Shown piece by piece: positions 8,207-18,106 of a DNA stretch of 64,000 nucleotides. This stretch comes from Pontiellaceae bacterium B12219 (GTDB lineage Bacteria > Verrucomicrobiota > Kiritimatiellia > Kiritimatiellales > Pontiellaceae). Within the stretch, counting starts at the first letter, position 1; each line of letters opens with the position of its first letter. The notes under the pieces were generated by a model. It did no database searches. It was not told where the DNA came from and saw nothing but the letters and a program-made list of their open reading frames with translations. The stretch spans positions 1-64,000 of the forward strand of contig JARNMJ010000005.1 in assembly GCA_029432795.1 (NCBI GenBank), written 5' to 3'. Made by a program: the position numbers and the translations under genes.

Positions 8207-10279
8207 TTAGCGTTCAAATATAATTTTTTCTCGCCCCTCAATCTCCGACATATTGAACTGCCAGAAACCGTTCCCCAGATCCTCAGCGGCGATACCCTTT
8301 ATTTTCGGCATGCCATCGGCACTCCAGATCACCAGCGAACCGTTTTCAACCATGGAGACTTCCAATGATTGGAAAGTCGTCTCAATTGATTTCACGGCAA
8401 CGGGGGACAGATATTTATCGCGCGCGCCAATGACAGCCCACCCCTTTTGAATCGGGGCGAGCAACAGCAGACGATCCGAAAACCCGGTCAGTTCAATGGG
8501 ATACGGTTCGTCCAGCTTCTGTCCCGAACCTTTGCGCCAATCGAAGAGCACCAGTCCCTCTTCCGGAATTTCCCAGGGTCCTGTATAGGGCTGAATCATG
8601 CCGGATGCTTGTGCATAGTCTGCGGCCGTTACTTCAGTCGTGATCGTTTGATCTCCCGGATGGTTCAGGTTATAGGTAACAATGGCGGCGCAGCGATTCG
8701 CCAACGGAGCAATCACCCGGAACGCCTTTCCGCTCTTGTAGACATCCATCATCATGGAATCCGGCAACGGAAATCCCGGAGCGAGTGGACGCAGCAATTC
8801 CCCGTCCTGATATGCCAGCGGACGAATGAATGCATCGCAGAAGTCGGACGGGTTATCCGACAGATAAATCGGTGCGCCGGACATGGCTTTGGAGATGGCC
8901 ATCAATTCGCCGCAATCGGGATCGGAGGAATGAAACATGTCATGATCCGGCCAGACGGTCTGTCCCTGCATCAGGGTGCATACATACGACTGCTCAATAT
9001 GCGCCTTCGCTTTGGCCGGATCGTTCAGTTTGTAGTCGATACTCACGCGCGACACCGCCGAATAACGGGTGCCCAACACCTGGGGTGTGCCCTGGCTCAT
9101 GCAGTTGATCATGCCCTGCGGCATTCTGGCTTTCACGGCATTCTCGAGGGCTTCGGTCATCCAGCTATTGATCTGCACACTGCTGTCTACGTTTTTCTGA
9201 CGGTTGTTGTAGAGCGACTGGTTGTCGATCTTCACAAAATCAAACCCATAATCAGCCACGGAACCAATGAATGCATCGTAAAAGCGTTGCGCACCGTCCT
9301 TTGAATTTCCGGGGCCCAGGTTTTTACCAAAGGGAATGAAGTCCTTATTCAACGCACCGAAATCGTTCTGTTCATTAATGCCGTTCCAGAGTCCCATATA
9401 GGAGTGCCATAGACCAAACCACTTGATCCGGTCTTCCTTGCGCATATTCAGCAGCGGTTTCCAACCCCTGGGAAAGGTCTTCGGATTCGGCGCAAAGCTC
9501 TGCAAGACCTTCCCGTATTGCTGAAAACCGTCATCAACTAAAAACCAGCGAATCGGCACCCCGCTGTTCTCAATGTTCTTTGCGGCCTGCACCAGTTTGT
9601 CGCTATCAATGTTTTTCTTGAAATGCTCCCAGGAACACCAGCCCAGATATTTAAATGCCTCCGGATAGGTTTTATTCATCCGCCAATCGGTCGAACCCTC
9701 AAGTTCTCCGAGCGCGAGCTCCCACGCGGTATGCAGCGATCGGTAGAGATCGCGGTCCTTCGCCCAGACCAGCAACGGGATGCAGCCGCTCTCCGCGCCA
9801 ATACCATAGTTGCCAAGTACCAGTTTCACCTCGCCGCTCTCCGAGGTATCCAGCCAACTCATGGCGGAACCTTTACTGAGCGGAAGCAGCGTCAGATATT
9901 CACCCGACGTTAATTGATAGAGCGCAAACATGCCCTGCGGCTGTGCCCCTTGGCCAATGGTTCGACATGGATTTTTAGCAAACGGTTCCGCGAACAGCGT
10001 AGACATATCGTTGTCATGCACAAACCACGGCGTCATCTGATTGGCCAATCGCGGCCACTTAAAACTGGAACCCAGTCCCCCTCCAAAATAGACTCCCCGC
10101 TCAAATGGCGGAAGCTTCACCTTCCGGGAGAGCAGCACGCCGGCCTTGTCCGGCTTTACCGCATCAATCGTTTCAACGATCAGGCCGTTTGGTTTATCGG
10201 CGAACTCAATCAGCTCAGCCCCTGAAGCAACGTACGCAAAAACAGACGAAAGAATGAATAACACTTGGAGTTTTTTCAT
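8207..10279 (-). CDS. Secreted GH36 alpha-galactosidase-like protein (Sip1/raffinose synthase type)
   Basis: A predicted exported protein of 690 residues with the signal peptide MKKLQVLFILSSVFAYVASG. The body matches the Sip1/raffinose-synthase branch of GH36. The barrel contains KYLGWCSWEHFKKNI near 220 and WFLVDDGFQQYG near 255. GFDFVKIDNQS has the probable nucleophile Asp near 351. VWPDHDMFHS has the probable acid/base Asp near 445. The expected role is removal of terminal alpha-galactose from a polysaccharide side chain. The start at 10279 has AAGGA 4 nt upstream and overlaps the GH97 stop codon as ATGA, so the two are translationally coupled. Confidence 0.8.
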   Translation of the reverse strand: MKKLQVLFILSSVFAYVASGAELIEFADKPNGLIVETIDAVKPDKAGVLLSRKVKLPPFERGVYFGGGLGSSFKWPRLANQMTPWFVHDNDMSTLFAEPFAKNPCRTIGQGAQPQGMFALYQLTSGEYLTLLPLSKGSAMSWLDTSESGEVKLVLGNYGIGAESGCIPLLVWAKDRDLYRSLHTAWELALGELEGSTDWRMNKTYPEAFKYLGWCSWEHFKKNIDSDKLVQAAKNIENSGVPIRWFLVDDGFQQYGKVLQSFAPNPKTFPRGWKPLLNMRKEDRIKWFGLWHSYMGLWNGINEQNDFGALNKDFIPFGKNLGPGNSKDGAQRFYDAFIGSVADYGFDFVKIDNQSLYNNRQKNVDSSVQINSWMTEALENAVKARMPQGMINCMSQGTPQVLGTRYSAVSRVSIDYKLNDPAKAKAHIEQSYVCTLMQGQTVWPDHDMFHSSDPDCGELMAISKAMSGAPIYLSDNPSDFCDAFIRPLAYQDGELLRPLAPGFPLPDSMMMDVYKSGKAFRVIAPLANRCAAIVTYNLNHPGDQTITTEVTAADYAQASGMIQPYTGPWEIPEEGLVLFDWRKGSGQKLDEPYPIELTGFSDRLLLLAPIQKGWAVIGARDKYLSPVAVKSIETTFQSLEVSMVENGSLVIWSADGMPKIKGIAAEDLGNGFWQFNMSEIEGREKIIFER
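8360..8374. repeat. TTCCA-N5-TGGAA palindrome in the GH36 gene
   Basis: TTCCAATGATTGGAA; read on the coding strand as Phe-Gln-Ser-Leu-Glu. Confidence 0.75.
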
Positions 10280-12288
10280 GGCATCCTTATTTGGTTGTTT
10301 ACCGGCCGGATCCACATGCAGTGTCCGCCGCCGGGCGCAATTACAAACGGAATGGCATCCCCTTTCCGGACAGAATCCTGCTTGATTAAATACAGCTCCC
10401 GACGGGTTTTCTGCGGCTTCAACTCGGTCTTTGCGGCTCTGGCTTCCCGCTTATTCATCGGCCCGATGTATTCATAGTGAGCATCTGCGGCATCTTCATA
10501 AAGCGTCACGTCGTAAACAATCCCCTCTTCGAGGAAATCCAGAGTCACGCAGGTTTCCCGGCCCTCCTCATCCGCCAGAGCCCCCACAAACCATTGATCA
10601 CCGGCTTTGCGGGCCAGCGTGATGTATTTCCCGATGTCCGCTTCAAGCACCTTTGTTTCATCCCAGTTCATAGGAAGCTGCCCGATAAACTCGAACAAAT
10701 CCGCTTTGCGGCGGTAGGCATCCGGAATATCCGGCAGGGTTACCAGACCGCTTGGATAGAGAAGACATTGCGCCACCTGGGAAACGACGGTTGACGGAAT
10801 CTGGCGATGGCATTTTTCGCGCGCGATGAAGGAGTCCAGATCGAACATGCCGCAGCTGCGGTCGACCGGCCCGGCACTGCCAAAAACAAAGAGTCCGGTA
10901 ATCACGCGGCTGGGTGTGGCAGGAGGGCGTTGGGCGGAATCCAGCATGCTGTTCACATATTCATTGGACATAATATTAGGATAGGTGCGGTTCAGCCCGG
11001 TCGGCTTGGCGGATTCATGCCGGACCAGCATGATTTCATAGTCCGCGCATTTTTTCACAACCCCGAGGTCGAACTCAATCGACGCACGGTTTTCCGAAGA
11101 GCTGAATCCCTGTTTAATTCCAACCACTCCCCATTCCTTGAATTTTTTAAAGGTGGCATCCATATCAAATTTATGGAGTGCCTTGGTGTTTAGATAGAGC
11201 CATATCCCCACCCCCTTACTTTTTGCATGCGCGCAAACGTTCTCGATGTCGACTTCAGGAATGGCGGTTTTGGGATCAGATGCCACATCCCGTTCAGGAC
11301 CATACCACTCAGCGTCGATCAGCAGATATTCAACCCCGGCCTCAGAAGCAAAGTCGATGAAACGAATGTAGCTCTCTGTAGTAATGCCATACTCAAATCC
11401 ATCGTCCGCATGCGCACCATGGGCACGCCAGTCCCACATCGTCACACCGGGCTTGATCCACGATGTGTCTTTCAGCACGGAAGGCTCGTTCAGGTTCAGA
11501 ATCATGGAAGACTCAATCAACTCAGCAGGATGTTGCACAATCGTAATCGTCCGCCAAGGGGTAACCTGGCCACCGGCAGCACGGATCGCGCTGTTATACA
11601 TCAGCGTGTGATTATTCAGACGGAGATCAGCAATATCGGATTGCACGACAGCAGCTTCGTGCACCGAAATCGTTGCCTGCTCGGAAAGCTTCACCACAAA
11701 GGGCGTTCGAATAACATCCGGTTTATAATCGTACCGTGCGTTCTTACCAGGCTTCTCCCCGTTCTTCGAGGGTTCCCACGAATTCAGATCCGTCTCATCC
11801 GAAACGAGGACCTGCGTCAGAGGAAACCAGGCCTTCGGGGTTTCGGAGACGAAGGATATTTCGGTTGCTTCAAATGCATACGCTTTATCACGGAAGGTTC
11901 CCGTCTCTGGAAGTTGGTAACGGATGGCAATGCCTTCATCATAGGCTCTTAAAATAATCGTCTGGGCAGACGGATCTCCAAGTTTAAGCTGGATTTCGTT
12001 ATAGCGATCGCGAATCGAACTCTGGTTGCCCCAGACCGGTTTCCACGTTTTATCTCCCGACAACCGGGCAATTTCTGACAGTTCAAGAGCCGCGGCCTCA
12101 TCGGATTTGAGTCCGAACGAGGAAGGGGAAATGATGAGCTCTTCGTTCAATTTGACGGAATAGGTAAAGTTCGAGGTATCCAAGGTGACTTCAATTTTTC
12201 CATTGGGCGAGTGCAGGATTTCCGCTGCATTTCCACTCCCCCCGATCAGACCAACCCAAACCGCTAATAATCCCGCTCTGCTGATCAT
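10276..12288 (-). CDS. Secreted GH97 glycoside hydrolase
   Basis: This 670-residue enzyme has a signal peptide (residues 1-22) and the three GH97 parts. The N-terminal beta-sandwich runs to about 260 with WKPVWGNQSSIRDRYNEI. The catalytic barrel is about 275-520 with DTSWIKPGVTMWDWRAHG, EYLLIDAEWYG and KPTGLNRTYPNIM. The C-terminal domain ends GGGHCMWIRP. GH97 contains both retaining alpha-galactosidases and inverting alpha-glucosidases. The retaining nucleophile motif KxDF is replaced here by KQGF near 375, while a His-Glu pair (LVRHES) typical of inverting members is kept. Substrate is therefore uncertain. AAAGGAAT precedes the ATG. The stop overlaps the GH36 start. Confidence 0.85.
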   Translation of the reverse strand: MISRAGLLAVWVGLIGGSGNAAEILHSPNGKIEVTLDTSNFTYSVKLNEELIISPSSFGLKSDEAAALELSEIARLSGDKTWKPVWGNQSSIRDRYNEIQLKLGDPSAQTIILRAYDEGIAIRYQLPETGTFRDKAYAFEATEISFVSETPKAWFPLTQVLVSDETDLNSWEPSKNGEKPGKNARYDYKPDVIRTPFVVKLSEQATISVHEAAVVQSDIADLRLNNHTLMYNSAIRAAGGQVTPWRTITIVQHPAELIESSMILNLNEPSVLKDTSWIKPGVTMWDWRAHGAHADDGFEYGITTESYIRFIDFASEAGVEYLLIDAEWYGPERDVASDPKTAIPEVDIENVCAHAKSKGVGIWLYLNTKALHKFDMDATFKKFKEWGVVGIKQGFSSSENRASIEFDLGVVKKCADYEIMLVRHESAKPTGLNRTYPNIMSNEYVNSMLDSAQRPPATPSRVITGLFVFGSAGPVDRSCGMFDLDSFIAREKCHRQIPSTVVSQVAQCLLYPSGLVTLPDIPDAYRRKADLFEFIGQLPMNWDETKVLEADIGKYITLARKAGDQWFVGALADEEGRETCVTLDFLEEGIVYDVTLYEDAADAHYEYIGPMNKREARAAKTELKPQKTRRELYLIKQDSVRKGDAIPFVIAPGGGHCMWIRPVNNQIRMP

Positions 12289-12363
12289 AATAATTCCTTT
12301 GTCTGTTCCGACGAGTCTCTGCCTCGAGATAAATCGCCAACGATTGGAAGCCCGGCCGAGCTG

Positions 12364-13098
12364 CTATTCCTGCGCAAGTACAGCCGAGATCTCCCCTGCC
12401 ACCTGTTCAGCTAAATAGGCATATCCCGGCGCTGAAAAATGAACATCGCCCTTTTGTTTCCGGATTTCAGGCAATCTCAAAAGCGCATGGGTATGCAGGT
12501 CGTTGATCAACACCCCGTTTGCCATCATGATCTCTTCGGCAATCCGGTTGTATTCAAGGTCATCTCCCAGCTTACGCCCCGCCTCACCTTCAGGAACCGG
12601 TGTTGTGGTGCACCAAATCAGAGTGGCATCGGTCTTCTTCAGGCGGGTAACGATCTGTTCCATATTGATCCGGTATTGCTCCGGAGTTGCCGTCAACGTC
12701 CCGTTCACCTTATCCCGATGTCCCTGCATTTTTGATTTCGGATTGCGGTAACACAGATCCCACAATCCCCAGTTAAAATGAATGACATCCCACCGACGAG
12801 TTCCAATCCATTTGTTCAGATTTTCCAATCCGTACGCCGAGTCTTTTCCATTGCCTGGAATTCGAAAAACATCGGCCTTGCCCTGCAGTTGCTTCCTCAC
12901 CTCCACGGTATAACCGATGGAAATGGAGTCACCGATCAGCAGAACATTGGGAAGAGCCGGATCATCTGCGGGATTCGTAAAAGCGGAGGAATACTCTTCC
13001 CCGGTATACAGTTCCGCCTTGCTCGCCAACTCTTCCTTCCCGTTGACCGATGTAATAAACAGAAAAGCAAAGACTCCAGCGATCAATGTGGTTTTCAT
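12364..13098 (-). CDS. Secreted SGNH/GDSL hydrolase, probable carbohydrate esterase
   Basis: The protein has 244 residues with a signal peptide (to about residue 20). The SGNH blocks are visible: VLLIGDSISIGYT with catalytic Ser near 58, a Gly in block II (PGNGKDS), HFNWGLWD as block III, and GDVHFSAPGY supplying the Asp-x-x-His pair of block V. Such enzymes remove acetyl or other acyl groups from polysaccharides, which would expose the backbone to the neighbouring glycosidases. The ATG shares one base with the stop of the upstream GH29 gene (TAATG), implying coupled translation. Confidence 0.85.
   Translation of the reverse strand: MKTTLIAGVFAFLFITSVNGKEELASKAELYTGEEYSSAFTNPADDPALPNVLLIGDSISIGYTVEVRKQLQGKADVFRIPGNGKDSAYGLENLNKWIGTRRWDVIHFNWGLWDLCYRNPKSKMQGHRDKVNGTLTATPEQYRINMEQIVTRLKKTDATLIWCTTTPVPEGEAGRKLGDDLEYNRIAEEIMMANGVLINDLHTHALLRLPEIRKQKGDVHFSAPGYAYLAEQVAGEISAVLAQE
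12846..12860. repeat. TTCCA-N5-TGGAA palindrome in the SGNH gene
   Basis: TTCCATTGCCTGGAA; coding strand reads Pro-Gly-Asn-Gly across it, a different codon phase from most other copies. It is the only copy with a pyrimidine at the first spacer base. Confidence 0.7.
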
Positions 13099-14552
13099 TA
13101 ATGTCTCGCCCCTTTCACCGCTTGGGGCAAGGCTTGCTGTCCCGCATTCCTGCTTGAACGGATCTCCGTGTGGCGCTTACTCCGCGTGGTATACCAATGA
13201 TATGTACCTTTTGCCGCCGGATCGGTTTTCACCGCCGAATCGTATTCCACAGCAATCACTGTGTCTCGCGAATCCGGCATTTTCGCGGGAACTTCAATCG
13301 TTGTGATGCAGCCGTTTCCGTCATACTGAACCGGCAGCGCTTTGCGCTCGGCATCCGCAAGAAAATAGGCTTTGGCCGGTTTACCGATGATACCGTTAAA
13401 GGTAATCCCTTCCGGTTTCCATTCCAGCACGTGCAGGTAAACCGTCTTATTCTTCCGGGTCATGGCGCCCCACCAGAAATCATAATCAACCGGGGAATAA
13501 TCCGTCCCGTAGATCGATTCACCGTTCACTTCCATCCATTTCCCGACCGCCTTGAGCCGCTCGGTCTCTTCCGGCAGCAGCGTGCCTTCGGGAGTCGGCC
13601 CCACGTTAAGCAGGAGATTGACGCCCCGTGCAGCGCACAGCGCCAGAAACTCAATGATGTCCTTTTCGCTTTTCCAGGCATCGTCGGAGCGATCGTAGCC
13701 CCAGTTGTGGCGCATGGTCATACAGGTTTCTGTGTCGTCCGTCATGCGCCTGGCGGGCAGCATGCGGTCGGGCAGCGATTCGAAGTCGGCATACTTCTGC
13801 TCTTCCTTCGGCACTTTGCGACTGTAGAGACGGCTGCAGATCACAGCATTGGGCTGCAGTTCGCGCACCCGTGCTCCTTGCGCGTCAGCTTCGATCACGT
13901 TGCTGCCGCCCACGTCGAACCAAAGGACAGCCATCTCGCCATAGTTCGACAGCAGTTCATCAAGATTTTTCTCAACCAAAGCCAGATATTCATCGTTTGT
14001 CAACGTACCGGGATTACCCCGTCCGCGACTGCGGTGATACCAATCCTTGAACTGCGAATAATAGACCCCGAACTTCAGGCCCTGCTTTGCGCACTCTTCC
14101 GAAAGCTCCTTGATGACATCACGCTTGAACGGCGTGGCATCCATCACGTTGTAGTCCGTGGCATCCGTATCGAACAGGCAGAAACCGTCATGATGTTTGG
14201 AGGTGATGACGATGTATTTCATCCCGGACTCTTTGGCGACCGACACCCACATTGCCGCATCAAATTCCGTCGGGTTGAATTTCGGTGCGAGGGTCTCGCG
14301 GTATGCCGCACCCGGAATCTTTGCGCTGTTCATCAGCCATTCTGCGCTGGCACCGCCCTGTTCCTTGCCATAGTCCTTGCCCTTCCATTCACCGCCGGCA
14401 ACCGAATACAGCCCCCAGTGAATGAACATACCGTAGCGCGCTTCGCGCCACCACTCCATATGGGAATCGTCAACCACGTCCGCAACACCCACGAAGGGAG
14501 TCAGTGTTAAAGACGCAAGCAAGGAGCACAGAATGATCTGTTTTGATTTCAT
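13098..14552 (-). CDS. Secreted GH29 alpha-L-fucosidase
   Basis: A 484-residue exported enzyme, normal for GH29. A signal peptide covers residues 1-24. The barrel starts WWREARYGMFIHWGLYSVAG and includes YIVITSKHHDGFCLFDT near 115. The probable nucleophile Asp lies near 212 in AVLWFDVGG. RGVNLLLNVGPTPEGTL occurs near 315, followed by a C-terminal beta-domain. It would release alpha-linked L-fucose by a retaining mechanism. GAAGGAA stands 7 nt before the ATG. The last about 30 residues are basic and of low complexity. The gene forms a coupled pair with the esterase. Confidence 0.93.
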   Translation of the reverse strand: MKSKQIILCSLLASLTLTPFVGVADVVDDSHMEWWREARYGMFIHWGLYSVAGGEWKGKDYGKEQGGASAEWLMNSAKIPGAAYRETLAPKFNPTEFDAAMWVSVAKESGMKYIVITSKHHDGFCLFDTDATDYNVMDATPFKRDVIKELSEECAKQGLKFGVYYSQFKDWYHRSRGRGNPGTLTNDEYLALVEKNLDELLSNYGEMAVLWFDVGGSNVIEADAQGARVRELQPNAVICSRLYSRKVPKEEQKYADFESLPDRMLPARRMTDDTETCMTMRHNWGYDRSDDAWKSEKDIIEFLALCAARGVNLLLNVGPTPEGTLLPEETERLKAVGKWMEVNGESIYGTDYSPVDYDFWWGAMTRKNKTVYLHVLEWKPEGITFNGIIGKPAKAYFLADAERKALPVQYDGNGCITTIEVPAKMPDSRDTVIAVEYDSAVKTDPAAKGTYHWYTTRSKRHTEIRSSRNAGQQALPQAVKGARH

Positions 14553-14580
14553 AGTCTATTTCCTTCGCTTCCCTGAACGG

Positions 14581-16146
14581 TTATTTCATCCAGCCCAGTT
14601 GTTTCCAGGCATTGGGAGTATCGTTCTTTTGCGGGGCGCCGGGCGTGCTGCGCCCATTCCTGACCATATCGGAGGCCAATGCAGTCAACTGCTCCACCAC
14701 TTCAGGATGTTCGTTGATCAGGTTATTAGTCTCTTGCGGATCGTTGACGATATCGTAGAGCTGGTATTCGGGCAGTCCCTGTTTGCGCGCCTGGGCGTCT
14801 TTGGGGCTGGACCAACCGCCGGAACCGGGGCAGAAAATCAGCTTCCACTGTTTGGACCGGACAGCAAACTGGCCGGAGACGGAATGATTGATGATGGCCT
14901 CGTGCTTTTGGGTTGGATCGTCGTTTCCCTGCAGCACATCATAGAAACTGATGCTGTCCTCGGCGGCATAATCGGGGAGCTGCACATCGACAATATCAGC
15001 CACCGTGGCAACAATATCGCCCAGCACAGTCAGACGATCTGTCTGAGAACCGGCTTTGACCTGCGCCGGCCACTGAACCAGATGCGGCACACGGTGTCCG
15101 CCTTCCCAGATGTCGGCCTTGGTTCCGCGATAGATGTAGTTCGGGCTGTGCCCCTTCGCTTGCAGTTCATCAATCTCTGCCCGGGGCGAACAGCCGTTAT
15201 CGGCCGTAAAGACAACCAGCGTATTTTCTTCGATGCCCGCATCCTTCAGCGCCTGCAGGATACGCCCGATTCCGGCATCGGTCTGCATCACAAAATCGCC
15301 ATAGTCGTTGAGGCCGCTCTTCCCTTTCCATTCAGATGTCGGGATGATCGGTGTGTGCGGGCTGGTCAACGGCACATAGAGGAAGAACGGTTTCGAATCG
15401 TCTGCTTCCCGAATATACGCCGCTGCTCGGTCGCAGAATTCATCCATAGTCTGGAAATGATCAAAATCATCACCGACCCACCCCGGACGAAACGTCGTGG
15501 TCACCTTCAGGTCCTCGCGGATTTCCTTGTTCGTAAGATAACGCACATTCTGCGTCGTGTAATCTTCGTTCTCAATGTAGGTGTACGGTGGAAAGTCGAG
15601 CGAAGCACCGTGACCCCAGAAATAGTCGAACCCGTTGCTGGTGGGTGTGCGTTTGACCGACTTCGTCCAATCCACATAATGGTTCTTTTTATCGCCCTCC
15701 GGGATGCCTGTGCCTTCATCGACGAGGGGCAGTTCCATACCGAGATGCCATTTACCGATCATCGCCGTCCGGTATCCGTTATCCCGACAGAGCGAGGCTA
15801 AGGTCAGGCGGTCCTCATCAATCAGGGGTTTTCCGTAGCCATCAAGCACGCCGGACTTCAGGTGCGTGCGCCAGTTATAGCGGCCCGTCAGCACGTTATA
15901 GCGCGTCGGCGTACAAACCGACGAACTGGTATGCGCATCGGTAAAGGCCATTCCTTTTGCAGCCATCCCGTCCAGATTCGGGGTCGGGATCTTGCAGTCC
16001 GGATTCAGGGCACCCACATCCCCGTAGCCCATATCATCGGTCAGGATGTAAACAATATTCGGGAGGTCTGTTTTGCTCGACTGGGCAACGCAAGCCCCGG
16101 TAAATACCGAAAGACAAAGCCCGGTCATGATAAATCTTTTGTTCAT
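14581..16146 (-). CDS. Secreted S1 formylglycine sulfatase (CTPTR type)
   Basis: The protein has 521 residues from the ATG at 16146, which has AAGGAG 7 nt upstream; an in-frame ATG at 16161 does not. After a signal peptide come PNIVYILTDDMGYGDVG (metal-binding Asp pair) and SSVCTPTRYNVLTGRY. Its Cys near 78 is the residue converted to formylglycine. MIGKWHLG and VVFTADNG complete the active site. PPYTYIENEDYTT near 180 marks the same subgroup as the sulfatases at 25441 and 33849. It removes sulfate esters from sugars. Maturation requires an enzyme that is not encoded here. Confidence 0.95.
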   Translation of the reverse strand: MNKRFIMTGLCLSVFTGACVAQSSKTDLPNIVYILTDDMGYGDVGALNPDCKIPTPNLDGMAAKGMAFTDAHTSSSVCTPTRYNVLTGRYNWRTHLKSGVLDGYGKPLIDEDRLTLASLCRDNGYRTAMIGKWHLGMELPLVDEGTGIPEGDKKNHYVDWTKSVKRTPTSNGFDYFWGHGASLDFPPYTYIENEDYTTQNVRYLTNKEIREDLKVTTTFRPGWVGDDFDHFQTMDEFCDRAAAYIREADDSKPFFLYVPLTSPHTPIIPTSEWKGKSGLNDYGDFVMQTDAGIGRILQALKDAGIEENTLVVFTADNGCSPRAEIDELQAKGHSPNYIYRGTKADIWEGGHRVPHLVQWPAQVKAGSQTDRLTVLGDIVATVADIVDVQLPDYAAEDSISFYDVLQGNDDPTQKHEAIINHSVSGQFAVRSKQWKLIFCPGSGGWSSPKDAQARKQGLPEYQLYDIVNDPQETNNLINEHPEVVEQLTALASDMVRNGRSTPGAPQKNDTPNAWKQLGWMK

Positions 16147-16190
16147 TCCTATCTCCTTCACTAATCTGATTTCTTAATTTCAAACGGTTT

Positions 16191-18059
16191 TTATTCTGCA
16201 GGTCGGATCCACATACAATGGCCGCCACCGACGGCCATAGTTGCAGGAATCACGTCTCCGCGCTTCACGGTCACAGTTTTAATTTCATACGCTTCCGGAT
16301 TTTTCACACCGTGCGAATCCGGCGCATCCTGATAGAGCGTGGCCTCATAGCGCGTACCCGGCTCCAGAAAATCCAGCACGAGGTCCAATGAGCGTTTTTG
16401 CTGATTATTTACGGAACCGACAAACCAGGTATCGCCCGTTCTGCGGGCCACGGAAACTGATTCTCCAATTTCCGCATGCAGCACCCGGGTCTCATCCCAG
16501 GAGGCCGGAAGCTGCTTCAGGTATTCAAACAGATCGGCTTTTTTTAAATATTCTTCCGGTGCATCAGGAAGCGTAATCAGGCCGGTATAAATCACAAGGC
16601 AACGCGCACATTCGCTGACGACCGTAGAGATATAGCTGTTTTTCTTCTTCGGTCCCTTTTTGCGTTCGCCGGCATTGATGCTCTTGATCCCGAAATTTCC
16701 GTTGGCCTGATCCAGCGGCCCCACCAACGCACTGACCATGGCCATTTTGAGGAAAGACTCCGGCGTAAACGCACGCCGGCTGTCCTGTTGCGCGTGGCAG
16801 TATTCCCGGGTAATCAGATTCGGCATCGTGCGCTCCACACCGCTCATCGGAACCGGCCCGTCGTGGTGAAAAATCAGCATTTCATGTTCCGCTGCTGCGT
16901 CGATGGAATCCCGCGTAAAATCCGCTTTGCTGCCCATGAAACCATATTTCATCCCGACAGCGCCCAGTCCGGCATAATAGGAGAAAAGCGTCTCGTCGCC
17001 GAAGTTTCCTTTTTTGCGGTCATAATAGAGGATAACGCCAACGCCCTTCTCTTTCGCATAGGCCACGGTCTGTTCGATGTCCACCTCCGGCGAAATCACC
17101 ATCGTTCCATTGTCCGCCGAAAGAAACCAATGGTCATCAATCGTGATGTATTCAATTCCCTGTGCTGCACAAAAATCAATATACCGCAAAAAGCTTTTTG
17201 TATTGATGTCATAAACAAACTCGCCGTTGTCATAGCCGTGTACCCGCCAGTCCCACAGACCTTTACCCGGCTTAATCCAGCTGGTGTCCTTCAGTTTGCA
17301 GGGTGCGGCCAGATTCAGCACCACATTGTTCACCATCAGCTCACCAATCGAATCGCCCACCAGAATGACGCGCCAAGGCGTAACCTGTCCGACACCGGTC
17401 GAAATGCTATGGCTGGATACATCAACTGCTTTTTCTGCAGCATTCCATCGAAGAGTCATGCTGTTAAATCCAAGGCAGGAATAAAGATCCGATTCCAGTA
17501 AGGCCACTGCCGCATCATCGCGCAAGGTAACCAAAGGCAACGAATATTTTTTTTGTGCCTCCAACGCAAACGGGCCTTTAACCCCCGACTCGCCGCCATG
17601 CGTATAGTGCTCGCCCCCGGCCACTACCTTGTACTGCGAGACAAACGCAATTTTCTTTCCCTTGGATTCTTCAGACATCACAAACCGGAAGCCCACCCCG
17701 TCATCGAATACGCGACACAGCAGTGTCACCGGTACGCCGTCCGCCTCCAGGGAAAGGGTCAGCTCATTATGTCTATCACGAATACTACTGAACTGCCCCC
17801 AGACCGGCTTCCAGTTTGAATCACTTTCCTCAATCGTATACTCGCTAATCGACATCGTTGAGCCCGCAAAAATCTCCATTTTGGAGGCATCCATAATCGG
17901 TTTCCCATCTTTGGAAACCGAATAAAACAACGATCCATCCTTCACATCAAACGCCACCGAAACCTGTCCGTCCAGCGAGCTGATTTCCAAAGCGCCCATC
18001 CCGACAAGCGGCATCCATAAAGCAACGACCAGTAAGGCTATACCTGTACTCATTTTCAT
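16191..18059 (-). CDS. Secreted GH97 glycoside hydrolase, second paralogue
   Basis: A 622-residue paralogue of the GH97 at 10276 with the same ending (GGGHCMWIRP), the WKPVWGQFSSIRDRHNEL block and the DTSWIKPGKGLWDWRVHG entry to the barrel. It is more divergent at the active site. KYGF replaces the retaining motif KxDF near 370. HHD stands where the first paralogue has HE. HAQQD replaces the usual RGxE region. Either it is an inverting enzyme with altered residues or its specificity has changed. A signal peptide covers residues 1-23. AAGAAGG lies 7 nt before the ATG. Confidence 0.82.
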   Translation of the reverse strand: MKMSTGIALLVVALWMPLVGMGALEISSLDGQVSVAFDVKDGSLFYSVSKDGKPIMDASKMEIFAGSTMSISEYTIEESDSNWKPVWGQFSSIRDRHNELTLSLEADGVPVTLLCRVFDDGVGFRFVMSEESKGKKIAFVSQYKVVAGGEHYTHGGESGVKGPFALEAQKKYSLPLVTLRDDAAVALLESDLYSCLGFNSMTLRWNAAEKAVDVSSHSISTGVGQVTPWRVILVGDSIGELMVNNVVLNLAAPCKLKDTSWIKPGKGLWDWRVHGYDNGEFVYDINTKSFLRYIDFCAAQGIEYITIDDHWFLSADNGTMVISPEVDIEQTVAYAKEKGVGVILYYDRKKGNFGDETLFSYYAGLGAVGMKYGFMGSKADFTRDSIDAAAEHEMLIFHHDGPVPMSGVERTMPNLITREYCHAQQDSRRAFTPESFLKMAMVSALVGPLDQANGNFGIKSINAGERKKGPKKKNSYISTVVSECARCLVIYTGLITLPDAPEEYLKKADLFEYLKQLPASWDETRVLHAEIGESVSVARRTGDTWFVGSVNNQQKRSLDLVLDFLEPGTRYEATLYQDAPDSHGVKNPEAYEIKTVTVKRGDVIPATMAVGGGHCMWIRPAE

Positions 18060-18106
18060 AACTGAACCTTCTTTAAGTTAAATCTTCGAAAAAAAATCAT
18101 GAAAGA

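Noticed and set aside
13170-14510. 446-codon plus-strand frame opposite the GH29 gene
   Set aside because: It is the antisense shadow of a certain fucosidase gene. Its composition (His/Arg/Ile-rich) is typical of the reverse frame of GC-rich coding DNA, and it has no start signal.
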